64,000 nucleotides of DNA. Origin: Streptomyces pyxinae. Its GTDB lineage: Bacteria > Actinomycetota > Actinomycetes > Streptomycetales > Streptomycetaceae. The translations under genes and the position numbers were made by a program. The DNA lies in assembly GCF_024756275.1 (NCBI RefSeq), contig NZ_JANUGQ010000013.1, positions 144,088 to 208,087 of the forward strand, in the 5' to 3' direction. Shown piece by piece: positions 17,241-24,195 of the stretch. Below the pieces are notes generated by a model that did not search any database, had not been told where the DNA came from, and was given only the letters and a program-made list of their open reading frames with translations. Position 1 is the first letter of the stretch, and every line of letters starts with the position of its first letter.

Positions 17241-17783
17241 ATGGAGAGCAAGGGGCAGGTTCCGGAGTGGGCGGTGGTCGGCAGCGACATCGGTCCGCTG
17301 CTGCTCGTCGCGACCGGCGTGGGGCTGGTGAATGTGGCCTTCCACGCCGGGGAGCGGGTGCGCGACCAGGCGCTGGCCCGGCTGGCGGACCGGCTCGGCG
17401 CGCCGCCGGTGGAGAATCCGTCGGGGCTCCTGGCCGAGCCCATACGGGCGTTCGACGCCTACTTCGCGGGCCGGGCGCGGGAGTTCCGGCTGCCGCTGGA
17501 CTGGTCGCTGACGTCCGGCTTCAACCGCCAGGTGCTCCGCGAGCTGGCCTCGGGCGTGCCGTACGGGACGGTGGTCAACTACGGGGAGCTGGCGGAGCGG
17601 GTGGGGCAGCCGGGCGCCGCGCAGGCCGTCGGCGCGGCGATGGGCGCCAATCCGCTGCCGTTGGTGGTGCCGTGCCACCGGGTGGTGGAGAGCCAGGGCG
17701 GTCTGGGCGGCTTCGGCGGCGGGCGGGAGACCAAGCGCCGGCTGCTGGCCCTGGAGGGGGTGCTGCCGGAGCCGCTCTTCTGA
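17241..17783 (+). CDS. ogt: Methylated-DNA-[protein]-cysteine S-methyltransferase
   Basis: 180 residues. It repairs O6-alkylguanine by transferring the alkyl group to its own active-site cysteine, Cys145, in the invariant motif VVPCHRV. The helix-turn-helix region (SGFNRQVLRELASGVPYGTVVNYGELA, split around residues 92-118) and the arginine finger region are present, and the sequence ends GGFGGGRETKRRLLALE as in Ogt/AGT proteins. The ATG at 17241 is preferred over an in-frame upstream start because TACGGT lies 7 nt before it. The gene stands alone and converges on the cupin gene. It complements the uvr genes in this window. Confidence 0.96.
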   Translation: MESKGQVPEWAVVGSDIGPLLLVATGVGLVNVAFHAGERVRDQALARLADRLGAPPVENPSGLLAEPIRAFDAYFAGRAREFRLPLDWSLTSGFNRQVLRELASGVPYGTVVNYGELAERVGQPGAAQAVGAAMGANPLPLVVPCHRVVESQGGLGGFGGGRETKRRLLALEGVLPEPLF

Positions 17784-17849
17784 CACCGGCCCAGCCGTGC
17801 GGGAGGTCGTGCGGGCCGGGCCCGGTTGCCGGAGCCGGGCGCTCCGGGG

Positions 17850-18206
17850 TCAGAGGCTGATGTGGTACGCCTTCCGCAGGGTCTCGTGGACGGTCCAGGT
17901 GGTCCGGTCGCCCTCGCGGAGCACACAAGCGTCGCCGGGGCCGATCTCCAGGGTCTCCCCATCCTCGACGGACACGGTGGCGCGCCCGCTGACGACCACG
18001 AACAGCTCATTGGCCTCGGTGTCGGTGACCACGCCGGGCGTGATCTGCCAGATGCCCCGGATCTGCTTGCCGTCGGCGGACTCCCACAGCACCTTGCCGG
18101 TCACCACCGGTTCGCCGGAGACGATCTGCTCCGGATCGAGCGGCTCGGGCTCCAGCTCGGCGTCGGGGATGTGCACGGCGAACGAGGGGCGGTTCAGCGT
18201 CGTCAT
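17850..18206 (-). CDS. Small cupin-domain protein
   Basis: 118 residues forming one cupin barrel of the Cupin_3 / (S)-ureidoglycine aminohydrolase type: GIWQITPGVV, then TEANELFVVVSGRATVSVEDGE, then GPGDACVLREGDRTTW. The usual metal-binding His of motif 1 is replaced (TEANE), as is common in this subgroup, so catalysis is uncertain. The ATG at 18206 has TACAGT 8 nt upstream and no ribosome site. Divergent from psuG with a 63-bp gap. Confidence 0.88.
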   Translation of the reverse strand: MTTLNRPSFAVHIPDAELEPEPLDPEQIVSGEPVVTGKVLWESADGKQIRGIWQITPGVVTDTEANELFVVVSGRATVSVEDGETLEIGPGDACVLREGDRTTWTVHETLRKAYHISL

Positions 18207-18214
18207 GGCCGGTG

Positions 18215-18220
18215 ACTGTA
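18215..18220 (-). promoter_or_regulatory. -10 element of leaderless cupin promoter
   Basis: TACAGT, 8 nt upstream of the cupin ATG on the minus strand. Confidence 0.4.
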
Positions 18221-18269
18221 GCGGGCCGCCGGAGGTTTGCGGCGGGCGCCCCCGCGCCAGGGATGGGGC

Positions 18270-19178
18270 ATGCCTGAGACCACAGTGACGCCCTCAGCCG
18301 AGGTACGGGAGGCGATGGCGGCCGGCCGGCCCGTCGTCGCGCTGGAGTCGACGATCATCGCGCACGGTCTGCCCAGACCGCGCAATCTGTCCGTGGCCGT
18401 GGAGTTGGAGGCGCTGGTACGGGCCGCCGGCGCCGTGCCCGCGACGGTCGCGGTACTGGACGGGGTGGCCCGGCTGGGCCTCGACGAGAAGCAACTGGAG
18501 CGGGTGGCCGGCGATCCGGCGGTACGGAAGCTGGGGCACCGCGACCTCGCCCCGGCGCTCGCCACCGGCGCCAGCGGGGCGACCACGGTCTCGGCCACGG
18601 CCTTTCTCGCGGCCCTGGCCGGGATCCGGGTCTTCGCGACCGGCGGCCTCGGCGGGGTCCACCGGGGCTGGACCGCCGACCAGGACGAGTCGGCGGATCT
18701 GCGGCTGCTGGCCACCACCCGGATCGCGGTGGTCTGCGCGGGCGTGAAGTCCGTCCTGGACGTGCCGGCCACGCTCCAGCGGCTGGAGACCCTGGGGGTA
18801 CCGGTCGTCGGATACGGCACCGATCGCTTTCCCGGCTTCTATCTGACCTCCTCGGGCGAGCCGGTCGACTGGACCGTACGGACCCCCGAGGAGGTCGCCG
18901 CGGTGATACGCGCCCAGGACGCCCTGGCCGGACCGGACACGGCGCTGATCGTCGCCCGTCCGGTGCCGGAGGCCGAGCAGCTGGACCCGGAGCTGCACGA
19001 CCGGGTGCTCGACGAGGCGCTGCACGAGTGCCGGGAACGCGGCATGACCGGCCAGGGGGTGACGCCCTTTCTGCTGGAGCGGCTGATGCGGGGCACCGGG
19101 GGCGCCTCCCTGGAGGCCAATCTCGCGGCGGTGCGCGGGAACGTCCAGCTGGCGGCCCGGATCGCGGGCGCGCTGTGA
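18270..19178 (+). CDS. psuG: Pseudouridine-5'-phosphate glycosidase
   Basis: 302 residues. PsuG reversibly cleaves pseudouridine 5'-phosphate to uracil and ribose 5-phosphate. Family hallmarks: VVALESTIIAHGLPRP near 24-39 (catalytic Glu), a Lys in the LGHRDLAPA region, ATTVSATAF, FATGGLGGVHRG, and the C-terminal GMTGQGVTPFLLERL and SLEANLAAVRGNV. Length is normal. The ATG at 18270 follows an AGGGATGGGG stretch and matches the usual N-terminus; in-frame upstream starts add only unsupported residues. It overlaps the kinase gene by 4 bp, giving a complete pseudouridine salvage operon. Confidence 0.95.
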   Translation: MPETTVTPSAEVREAMAAGRPVVALESTIIAHGLPRPRNLSVAVELEALVRAAGAVPATVAVLDGVARLGLDEKQLERVAGDPAVRKLGHRDLAPALATGASGATTVSATAFLAALAGIRVFATGGLGGVHRGWTADQDESADLRLLATTRIAVVCAGVKSVLDVPATLQRLETLGVPVVGYGTDRFPGFYLTSSGEPVDWTVRTPEEVAAVIRAQDALAGPDTALIVARPVPEAEQLDPELHDRVLDEALHECRERGMTGQGVTPFLLERLMRGTGGASLEANLAAVRGNVQLAARIAGAL

Positions 19179-20065
19179 GCGCCGGGCTGCTGGTCATCGG
19201 GGATGTCGTCACCGATGTGGTGGTCCGGCACACGGCACCGTTCGCCCACGCCACCGACACCCCCGCCCGGATCCGTATCGTGCCGGGCGGTGCCGCGGCC
19301 AACGTGGCCTGCTGGGCGGCGCACCGGGGGTGCCGGGAGGTGCGGTTGCTCGCCCGGGTGGGCGCCGACCGGGCGGGCTGGCACGAGGAGCGGCTGCGCG
19401 CCTCCGGGGTGCGGCCGGTGCTGGTGCGGGACCCGGAGGCGCCGACCGCGACGGTGGTGGCGCTGGTGGACGCGGCCGCCGAGCGCACCTTTCTCACAGA
19501 CAGCGGAGCCTCGCTCCGGCTGACCGCCGAGGACGTGGCGACGCAGCCGTGGGAGGGGGTCGGTCATCTCCATCTGTCCGGTTATCTCTTCTTCGGCGAG
19601 GTCAGCCGGCCGGCGGCGCTCGCGGCGGTGTCGGCCGCGGCGGACCGGGGTGTGCCGGTCAGTGTGGACCCGGCGTCGGCGGGGTTCATCGAGCGGCACG
19701 GGACGGACCGCTTCCTGGCGGATCTCGCGGGGGTGGACCTGCTGCTGCCCAATGGCGACGAGGCCGCGCTGCTCACCGGGCTGGCCGACCCGGGCGCAGC
19801 GGCCGTGGCGCTGAGCCGCCGGGTCCCGCTGGTGGTGCTGACCCTGGGCGCGGAGGGGGCGCTGATCGCGGCGGATGGCCGGCTGATCGCCCGGGTGCCC
19901 GCGCCGGCGGTGCGGCCGGTCGACTCGACGGGCGCGGGCGACGCGTTCACCGGCGGCTTCCTGGCCGCCCGGCTCGCCGGGGCGGGGCCCGCCGAGGCGG
20001 CCGAGGCCGGCTGCGCGGCGGGGGCGGAGGCCGTGGCCGTGGTGGGCGGCCGGCCGCCACGCTGA
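19175..20065 (+). CDS. psuK: PfkB-family kinase, probable pseudouridine kinase
   Basis: 296 residues of the ribokinase/PfkB fold. The N-terminal signature is VPGGAAANVACW (about 36-47) and the C-terminal signature is DSTGAGDAFTGGF starting at residue 250, with catalytic base Asp256. The GTG start overlaps the psuG stop (GTGA), so translation is coupled. Partnership with psuG indicates that it phosphorylates pseudouridine to the 5'-phosphate, which PsuG then cleaves; sequence alone would only give a sugar or nucleoside kinase. Confidence 0.88.
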   Translation: MSAGLLVIGDVVTDVVVRHTAPFAHATDTPARIRIVPGGAAANVACWAAHRGCREVRLLARVGADRAGWHEERLRASGVRPVLVRDPEAPTATVVALVDAAAERTFLTDSGASLRLTAEDVATQPWEGVGHLHLSGYLFFGEVSRPAALAAVSAAADRGVPVSVDPASAGFIERHGTDRFLADLAGVDLLLPNGDEAALLTGLADPGAAAVALSRRVPLVVLTLGAEGALIAADGRLIARVPAPAVRPVDSTGAGDAFTGGFLAARLAGAGPAEAAEAGCAAGAEAVAVVGGRPPR

Positions 20066-20502
20066 CCCCGGGCGGGCCGCGTCGGCCACGGGTGGGCCGG
20101 GCCAGGTGCGATGGGTGGCGCCGGCTGCGGTCGGGCGCCCGCTGGGGCGCCCGCCCTGGGCGAGACGGCCACCACGGACGGGCCGGGCGCGCCGGGCGGT
20201 GCGGGACGCCGGTCCAGGTGCGAGCGGGCATCCGCTCGGGCACGACAGCGGGCGGCCCGTGCCAGCTGCGGCCCGGGCCGGGTGCGGTGGGCGACGCCGG
20301 CTCGGGCACGGCAGCGGGCGGGCCGGGCCAGGCGCGGGCCGGGCACGACGGTGGGCGGGCCGGACCAGGTGCGGGCCGGGCATCGCGCTCGGGCACGGCA
20401 GCAGACGGGCCGGTCCAGGTGCAGGCCGGGCAGGCATCGCGCTCGGGCGCGGCAGCGGGCGGGCCGGAACGAGGGCGGCTCGGAGCACGTGCCGGCCGGG
20501 CG
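20066..20502. repeat. Degenerate tandem repeats, intergenic
   Basis: 437 bp between the convergent psuK and kinase-like genes. From about 20200 to 20490 it is built of five or more diverged copies of a 37-65 bp unit: CCAGGTGCGGGCCGGGCA, then CGCTCGGGCACGGCAGCGGG, then CGGGCCGG. Unit lengths vary and are not multiples of three, and frames on both strands are open only through base composition, so I treat it as non-coding. Confidence 0.6.
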
Positions 20503-21144
20503 CTAGGGGAGGCCGGTCCAGGCGGGGTGGCGGGGGTCGTCGGCGCGCACCACCACGTCCGCCGCGCCGGCCGGGCCGACCTCCTGCTCGTACCGCTCGA
20601 AGGCCGGCAGCGTCCAGGCGGCCTCGGTGCGCCGGGCCAGCGCGCCCGGGGAGAGGGCCAGATGGACCGCGAGGTCGAAGGGGAACCAGTGCCCGAGCAG
20701 AAACGGCCCGTGCAACACCAGTACCCCGCCCGGGGCCAGTTCCCGGTAGGGGCTGCGGGTCGCGCGGTCGGCGGCCGGGTCCCAGAGGTCGGGCAGCACC
20801 CGGCCGCTGCCGCCCGGCTCCAGCGGCCCGAACACCTCCCGCCAGAGGGCCCCGGTGTCGAACCAGCCGCTGAAGTACGTGTCGGGGTCCTCCTTGCCGT
20901 ACTCGAACCGCAGCGAGGCCGGGCGGAGGAAGCCCCCGGTGGCGACGGTCAGCACCGCGCGCCCGCGCAGCCGGAGTGCCTCGGCCAGCAGTCCGGCCGG
21001 GCCCTCCGGAGCGGCGGCGGGCGGCCCGTCGACCGCGACCTTCAGCCAGGGCCCGCCGTCGCCGGGCGCCAGTCCGTCGAGGTGCCCGGCCAGGGCACCG
21101 GCCAGCCGCTCCCAGGTGATCGGTTCGAGTCTCATCCTCCCCAT
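20503..21144 (-). CDS. Uridine kinase-like protein with degenerate P-loop
   Basis: 213 residues. It follows the layout of the uridine/nucleoside kinase-like P-loop proteins of Streptomyces: KVAVDGP near 35-41, GGFLRPASLRFEYGKEDPDTYF, an FGPLEPGGSG segment and GGVLVLHGPFLLG, then a lid-like ALARR region. Where a Walker A motif (GxxxxGK[ST]) is expected the sequence reads GPPAAAPEGPAG, without Lys or Ser/Thr. It is therefore probably not an active kinase of the usual kind. Two in-frame ATGs exist (21144 and 21135); the first has GGAGG about 11 nt upstream and is used. Confidence 0.75.
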   Translation of the reverse strand: MGRMRLEPITWERLAGALAGHLDGLAPGDGGPWLKVAVDGPPAAAPEGPAGLLAEALRLRGRAVLTVATGGFLRPASLRFEYGKEDPDTYFSGWFDTGALWREVFGPLEPGGSGRVLPDLWDPAADRATRSPYRELAPGGVLVLHGPFLLGHWFPFDLAVHLALSPGALARRTEAAWTLPAFERYEQEVGPAGAADVVVRADDPRHPAWTGLP

Positions 21145-21265
21145 GCTGCCCGGTGCCTCCGACAGGCACGGAGGGCCCGGGCCGGGGAGGCTCCGGGACG
21201 GTGACGGGCCCGGGCGGGAGGACCGCGCCCGGGCCCACCGTGTGGCCGGCCGGCCGACGGGGGTG

Positions 21266-22054
21266 TCAGCCCTGGGGCGCCCGGCGGAAGCGGCGGTAGA
21301 GCAGCCCGCCGCCGAGCATCAGGCCCAGCGCGGCGGGCACGCCGACGCCCACCAGGCCGTCGCCCGAACCGGTCATCGCCAGCACCGCGGAGTGCCCCTG
21401 CGGCTCGGGGGCGGTCTCCGGCTCGGGGGCCGGGGCGGGCTTCTCACCGGCCGGGCGCGGCGCCGTGGGCTCGTCCTTCTCGGGCGGGGTGACCGGCTCC
21501 CCGGGCTCCGCCGTCTCCGGCGGGGTGACCGGCTTCACCGGCCGCTCGACCTCCCCGTTGGTGGACGAGTTGCCGAAGGTCGGGTTGAGCACGCCGACCA
21601 GGCTGACCGAGTTGCCGCTGACATTGACCGGCAGGTCGACAGGGAGCTGCACCCCGTTGCCGGAGATGACGCCGGGGGATCCCTTGGTGGCGGCCTCGGC
21701 CGAGGCGCCGCCCTCCGAGCCCTGGTGGTTGCCGTGCGCCGTGCCGGGCAGGTCCTTGTGCTGGTTGCCCTGGCCGGAGGCCCCGCCCTTGCCGCCGTGG
21801 TGGTCCTCGCCGCCCTTGTTGGCGCACTTGTTGCCCGAGGCGGGGTTGAGGAGGCCGACGACATTGACGGTGTTGCCGCAGACATTGAGCGGGACGTTCA
21901 CCGGCAGCTGCACGGTGTTGCCGGAGATCACGCCGGGCGATCCGACCGCCGCGCCCTCCGCGTTCGAGTCGGCGTGCGCGTAGCCCGCCGCCAGCGCGAG
22001 CGCGCCACCTGTGGCCATGAGGGTGACCAGACCATTTCGGCGAGTGTGCCGCAT
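21266..22054 (-). CDS. Long chaplin with LAXTG sortase signal
   Basis: 262 residues. After a signal peptide (ending near YAHA, about 28) come two chaplin domains: GSPGVISGNTVQLPVNVPLNVCGNTVNVVGLLNPASGNKC (about 37-77) and a second from about 123 with the same pattern. A Pro/Glu-rich wall-spanning region follows, then LAMTG, a hydrophobic helix and the basic tail YRRFRRAPQG, a class E sortase signal. Such proteins are covalently attached to the wall and help assemble hydrophobic aerial hyphae. The first repeat has the usual two Cys; the second has Ser in those places. The ATG at 22054 has AGGAAG upstream. Confidence 0.92.
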   Translation of the reverse strand: MRHTRRNGLVTLMATGGALALAAGYAHADSNAEGAAVGSPGVISGNTVQLPVNVPLNVCGNTVNVVGLLNPASGNKCANKGGEDHHGGKGGASGQGNQHKDLPGTAHGNHQGSEGGASAEAATKGSPGVISGNGVQLPVDLPVNVSGNSVSLVGVLNPTFGNSSTNGEVERPVKPVTPPETAEPGEPVTPPEKDEPTAPRPAGEKPAPAPEPETAPEPQGHSAVLAMTGSGDGLVGVGVPAALGLMLGGGLLYRRFRRAPQG

Positions 22055-22246
22055 GGCTTCCTGCCTTCCGGAGACTTTCACGGGCCTCTGCCCGTCTGGG
22101 AGTTAACGCCCCGGAACCCGTACGGGTTATGACGCGGCCGCCAATCACCTGGATGAGTGGTTCCGTGTGCGGTCGCCCTGACCGGCACTCTCACTCGTAC
22201 GTGTGAGGTCTGCGGGGTGACCGAGCCCCTGCCTCCGCACCGGGCC

Positions 22247-23569
22247 TCAGACGTCGAGCAGGGTGGTGAGGGCGCCCACCGGGTCGGCGTCCGGGGTGCC
22301 GCGCGGCCACCAGTCCTCCCGGTCGGCGTCGGACTCGTAGCCGTACCAGAGGCCGTCCCGGCCGTAACGGAGTTGCAGCGAGCGGGTGGAGAGGTGGTTG
22401 CGCCAGGGCCGGAAGGCCGGCAGTCCGGCGGCGAGCAGGGCCGGGCGCGCCCGGTCGAAGGGGCCGGCGGGCGGGTCCCAGGGCTCCTCCAGCACGGTGA
22501 GCCCGGCCGCTCCGCCCTGACGCCAGGCGGCCACCGCGCGGGCCAGGTCGACGGGGGTGCGGTGCAGGGCGTCGGCCAGGTCCCGGTAGAGGGCGCGGGT
22601 GGCGGCGGTGAGCCCGGAGCCCGGGTGGGCGGCGGCCAGCCGGACGGCGTCCTGCCAGGGGGTGAGCGCGGCCACCGGATCCCGGCCGGTCAGGAGAAGG
22701 GCATGGGCCCGGACGGCGGCCTCGGTGGCCAGCAGTTCCAGGGCGAGCGGATCGGGCGCGGCCGGATCCTCCGGGCAGGTCGGCGGCCGGCCGGGCCGGG
22801 CGGGCACGGCGAGCGGGGGCGGCGGCCCGCCGGGCGGGGGCGCGGCGAGGGCCGCCCGGGCCGGCAGCGTGGGCAGCGGCGGCACGGCGCCGGTGCCGGT
22901 CCCGTCCCCGGGGCTCCCGCCGGCCGCTCCGGCAGCCCCGGCCGCTCCGGCAGCGGTTTCGGCGGCGAACCGGGCGGCGTTCCGGTGGCCGAGCGCCCCG
23001 AGCAGCTCCTGCTCGCCCCGGCCGCGCATCAGGAACAGCGTGAACGGGTCCTCGTCCAGCAGCCGGGCCGCCTGGTAGCAGAGGGCCGCCGCGTGTTTGC
23101 AGGGGTAGCCGTCGTCCGGGCAGGTGCAGTCGGGCACCAGGTCGTCGGGGCCGGGCAGCAGTTCGGTGGCGGCGGCGAGGGCCTCCGGCACGTCCTTGTC
23201 GAGCAGGGCGGCGATATGGTCCGGGCGGGCCGCCGCGGCGTCCAGGAACCGCTCCCAGCCCTCGTCGTCCAGGACTCGCAGCCGGATCTCCGCGCGATAC
23301 GGGCGGGCCCGGCTGCCGTGTACATACGCGACCACCCGGCCGGGCGTGACGGTGATGGCGTCCACCCGGCCGCCGGCCGCGTAGGCCCGGCCCCGGGCCA
23401 GCCGTGCCGGGTCCAGGGCGGTGTCCTCCAGGGCGGCCACCCAGGCGTTGCCCCACCAGCTGGCGGCGAAGGTGCCGTCGGGGCCCGCCACCGGGGCGAG
23501 CCGGGGGAAGGCGCGCCGGTGGTCGTCGTGGAGCGGGACGCGCCGACCCGGCGCGCGGTGCGGGCTCAT
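22247..23569 (-). CDS. SWIM zinc-finger protein
   Basis: 440 residues. The SWIM motif CxCxnCxH is seen as CTCPDDGYPCKHAAALCYQ (about 141-159), a zinc-binding fold that contacts DNA or protein. An N-terminal domain (FAASWWGNAWVAALE, ARGRAYAAGGRV) is typical of SWIM proteins encoded next to SNF2-family ATPases, and the C-terminal half is helical after an Ala/Pro/Gly linker (about 195-265). Its ATG overlaps by 4 bp the stop of the repeat ORF upstream and has GGGAGG 5 nt before it. The pair SNF2 plus SWIM is a recurrent actinobacterial module, probably for DNA repair or chromosome remodelling. Confidence 0.9.
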   Translation of the reverse strand: MSPHRAPGRRVPLHDDHRRAFPRLAPVAGPDGTFAASWWGNAWVAALEDTALDPARLARGRAYAAGGRVDAITVTPGRVVAYVHGSRARPYRAEIRLRVLDDEGWERFLDAAAARPDHIAALLDKDVPEALAAATELLPGPDDLVPDCTCPDDGYPCKHAAALCYQAARLLDEDPFTLFLMRGRGEQELLGALGHRNAARFAAETAAGAAGAAGAAGGSPGDGTGTGAVPPLPTLPARAALAAPPPGGPPPPLAVPARPGRPPTCPEDPAAPDPLALELLATEAAVRAHALLLTGRDPVAALTPWQDAVRLAAAHPGSGLTAATRALYRDLADALHRTPVDLARAVAAWRQGGAAGLTVLEEPWDPPAGPFDRARPALLAAGLPAFRPWRNHLSTRSLQLRYGRDGLWYGYESDADREDWWPRGTPDADPVGALTTLLDV

Positions 23570-24195
23570 GCCTGCCTCCCGGACGGGACGGCGCGGAATC
23601 CCGGCGCACCCGGGGACCCGAACGGAACACCCCGGAAAACCGGCGTATCCGGCCGCCAGGGCGGGACGCCGCGGGTGAGCGGCGGGCACGAGCGCCCCGA
23701 CGGAGCGCAGCGGCAAGGCGGCGGGCTCGGGCGCCCCGGCGGAACGCCGCGACGAACCGGCGGGCACGGCCGCCCGAACGAGGCAAGACGGGAAACCAGC
23801 ACACCCGGTCGCCCGAACGGGACACCGCGGGAAACCAGCACACCCGGTCGCCCGAACGGAACGCCACGGGGCACCAGCACACCCCGCCGCCCGGACGGCA
23901 CACCACGGGACACCAGCCCACCCGGCCAACCGAACGGCACACCACGCGAGGCCGGCGGACAAGGGCTTCCCGGCGGAACAGCGCGGCAGACCGGCGGGCA
24001 CGGGCTCACCGGGGAGACACCGCAGCGAACCGGCGGGCACGGCCGCCCGGACGGGAGGACGCCGGAAACCGGCGCATCCAGCCGCCCGGACAGGACAACG
24101 CGGGATCCCGGCGCACCCGGCCGCCCCGCTCGGCCCCGGCGGCTGCCCGGCGGACGACAGGGGCCTCGGAAAGGCGGAACGCGGTGCGGGGTCAT
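23566..24195 (-). CDS. ORF of 13-residue tandem repeats between SNF2 and SWIM genes
   Basis: 209 codons, no family recognised. After MTPHRVPPFRGP, which resembles the SWIM N-terminus MSPHRAPGRRVP, the sequence is about 14 copies of a 13-residue unit, best copies VSRGVPFGRPGVL, variants ending CPP. Its ATG overlaps the SNF2 stop (ATGA, AGGAGG 5 nt upstream) and its TGA overlaps the SWIM ATG in the same way. Both proteins end in RQA. A 26-nt sequence spanning each junction (24180-24205 and 23554-23579) is identical but for one base. Third-position G+C in the best units is only about 9 of 13, lower than in neighbours, and the opposite strand is also open. It may be a young coding insertion or a minisatellite that happens to stay open. 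Confidence 0.5.
   Translation of the reverse strand: MTPHRVPPFRGPCRPPGSRRGRAGRPGAPGSRVVLSGRLDAPVSGVLPSGRPCPPVRCGVSPVSPCPPVCRAVPPGSPCPPASRGVPFGWPGGLVSRGVPSGRRGVLVPRGVPFGRPGVLVSRGVPFGRPGVLVSRLASFGRPCPPVRRGVPPGRPSPPPCRCAPSGRSCPPLTRGVPPWRPDTPVFRGVPFGSPGAPGFRAVPSGRQA
23585..24130. repeat. 39-bp minisatellite array, about 14 units
   Basis: Period of exactly 39 bp; for example GGTCGCCCGAACGG recurs at 23807 and 23846, and the aligned unit at 23885 begins CGCCGCCCGGACGG. Outer units are more diverged than central ones, the pattern expected of slippage or unequal exchange. No unique spacers occur, so this is not a CRISPR. Confidence 0.9.

Noticed and set aside
20570..21238. Continuation of a minus-strand gene through the 20100-20500 repeat field
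   Set aside because: Frames stay open through low-complexity Arg/Pro/Ala codons only; repeat unit lengths are not multiples of three.
23585..24130. CRISPR array
   Set aside because: The 39-bp units are contiguous with no unique spacers and no cas genes are present.
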